A program made the translations under genes and the position numbers. From positions 124,001 through 188,000 of the forward strand of contig JAHDMJ010000007.1 of NCBI GenBank assembly GCA_018436095.1: 64,000 bases of DNA, read 5' to 3'. Source of the DNA: Clostridia bacterium. GTDB taxonomy: Bacteria; Bacillota; Peptococcia; DRI-13; UBA5745. Shown in pieces: positions 62,970 to 64,000 of this stretch. The first letter of the stretch is position 1; each line of letters begins with the position of its first letter. The notes beneath the pieces are model-generated. The model made no database searches. It saw only the letters and a program-made list of their open reading frames with translations, and had not been told where the DNA came from.

Positions 62970-64000
62970 TTAAGAATTGGCTGAGAGAACAGAGGGTGAC
63001 ATGATTTCATTTATATTCAATATTTTTATGGGATAATTACCTAAAAAAGGCCTGGGCTGGCAATAGTCCGCCAATGCCACCTGAACCTGATCCCGGCCAT
63101 ATAGCAAGCCGAAACCGTAGCGCCGCCGGGTGCCTAAGGCAGGGTTGTGCATGACGCCTTTTTGTTTGTCCAGCCTCTCCAGAATACGGCTCACCTGGCC
63201 ATTGAGAGGGTCCTCTATTTGCAGGCAGCGGGGCAAAAGTCCCACATGGTTTGTTTGCAGCCAATCGATGACCAGGCAATCCCGCAAAATTGCTTTTTTT
63301 ACACCGGGAAGGCGGTGGCCGAATTCCAGGATGACTCCTATATAGTTTTCCAAGGCCATGCCTACGGAACTGCCGATAAAGCAGCCGATATCGCTGAAAA
63401 GCTGAAAAGGCCGGCTTTGGCTGGCCGCCAGCAAATAATTTAGGGTAGCGGGAAATCTGCCGCTGTTATACAGGCGGTCTAAAGCATCCTCACAAAGCTG
63501 CAAAGCCGCTAAATCATTCTCATTCAGCCAATTGGTACGCCGTACCGTATAGGGCGGCCGGGGGTCAAATTCTATGCCGTGCTGCAGGCTTTGCTTGCGC
63601 AGGCGGCTGCCGTGGAGCAGCTTTAGGAAGCCCAACTGCAGCATGTGGGGTTGCAAGTCGAAGGCCTGGTCAAAGGAATGGCCAAAGGTTTCGTAATCCT
63701 CCTCCGGTAAGCCGGCAATCAAATCCAAATGCAGATGGATATTGTTGCCCCTTCGCAACTGCCGGAAATTTTCTTTAACCTTGCGCAGATCGGTTTTGCG
63801 GCTAACGGCAGTCAACGTCTTTTCTTGAAAACTCTGCAATCCCACCTCCATCTGAAAAAGTCCCCGGGGGGCTTCTTTTAGCAGTTCAATGGTTTCCCCG
63901 TCAAAAAGATCCGCTGCCACTTCAAAATGAAAGCAAATATCCGGCGGTATTTGACCGCTATTTCTGCCAACCAGTAAAAAACGAATAATTTCCCGGCTGC
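62970..64000 (-). CDS. B12-binding-type radical SAM protein with DUF4080 C-terminus, 5' part beyond the window
   Basis: The frame is open to the right edge, giving 342 codons of a larger protein; the GTG at 63920 is not a start because the frame continues upstream (REIIRFLLVGRN...FHFEVAADLFD). The segment FQMEVGLQSFQEKTLTAVSR is the C-terminal half of the radical SAM barrel of Elp3/MiaB-like proteins, and the following region (LQLGFLKLLHGSRLRKQ) matches the DUF4080-type radical SAM family. The CxxxCxxC and cobalamin domain would lie outside the window. Function unknown. Confidence 0.85.
   Translation of the reverse strand, partial: SREIIRFLLVGRNSGQIPPDICFHFEVAADLFDGETIELLKEAPRGLFQMEVGLQSFQEKTLTAVSRKTDLRKVKENFRQLRRGNNIHLHLDLIAGLPEEDYETFGHSFDQAFDLQPHMLQLGFLKLLHGSRLRKQSLQHGIEFDPRPPYTVRRTNWLNENDLAALQLCEDALDRLYNSGRFPATLNYLLAASQSRPFQLFSDIGCFIGSSVGMALENYIGVILEFGHRLPGVKKAILRDCLVIDWLQTNHVGLLPRCLQIEDPLNGQVSRILERLDKQKGVMHNPALGTRRRYGFGLLYGRDQVQVALADYCQPRPFLGNYPIKILNINEIMSPSVLSANS

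Overview
The window looks like a chromosomal segment of a strictly anaerobic Gram-positive-lineage bacterium (Bacillota). The class Negativicutes (Sporomusaceae-like) is my best guess, from gene style, oxygen-sensitive glycyl-radical chemistry, rubrerythrin, TRAP transport, sigma-54 use and strong AGGAGG ribosome sites. That taxonomic call is inference. No transposase, phage gene, rRNA or CRISPR array was seen.

Layout. (1) 1-2226 (-): pyrE (cut by the left edge) and a nucleoside kinase. (2) 2365-11788 (+): an MtaD-type amidohydrolase, a sigma-54 activator, then a block led by a good -24/-12 promoter: DUF1185 protein, enamidase, a second enamidase homologue that has lost its metal ligands, an NCS1 permease and a 6-hydroxynicotinate-reductase-like Fe-S protein. 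This reads as uptake, ring reduction and ring opening of an N-heterocycle. (3) 11985-18090 (-): housekeeping and stress genes (2-hydroxyacid dehydrogenase, L,D-transpeptidase-like protein, ArAE membrane protein, GGDEF/HD-GYP protein, rubrerythrin). (4) 18152-28616: two PucR/CdaR-type regulators (-), one fused to a complete TRAP solute-binding domain, divergent from a catabolic set (+): SAF-domain dehydrogenase, 3-hydroxyacyl-CoA-dehydrogenase-like enzyme, IlvD-type dehydratase and a DctPQM TRAP transporter. This is probably an organic or sugar acid pathway. (5) 28775-35046 (-): complete atpBEFHAGDC operon. (6) 35211-37557 (+): intact CitA/DcuS-type two-component system.

(7) 37609-55365: a glycyl-radical-enzyme microcompartment (GRM) locus. 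The main operon (- strand, 53636 to 46192) encodes a diol-dehydratase-type glycyl radical enzyme, shell proteins (BMC-H, PduB, PduK, EutN vertex, GrpU), an acylating aldehyde dehydrogenase and a flavoprotein. A second - strand unit (44994 to 37609) encodes EutJ, the radical-SAM activase, PduL, an S-adenosylmethionine synthetase, PduS, PduT, a DUF169 protein and a membrane protein. Its likely regulators, a PocR-domain histidine-kinase homologue and a YesN/AraC-type regulator, have both lost their phosphotransfer residues.

(8) 55366-64000: a repeat-rich stretch with two copies of a roughly 450-520 bp repeat flanking a 2-hydroxyacid dehydrogenase, two copies of a second long-inverted-repeat element placed just upstream of hpt and of a CoA-disulfide-reductase-like gene, tRNA-Thr(CGT), an uncharacterised membrane-anchored protein, a DapA-family aldolase and a radical-SAM protein cut by the right edge.

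Most unusual: the PucR-TRAP fusion regulator, the doubly degenerate two-component pair at the GRM locus, and the enamidase/pseudo-enamidase pair.
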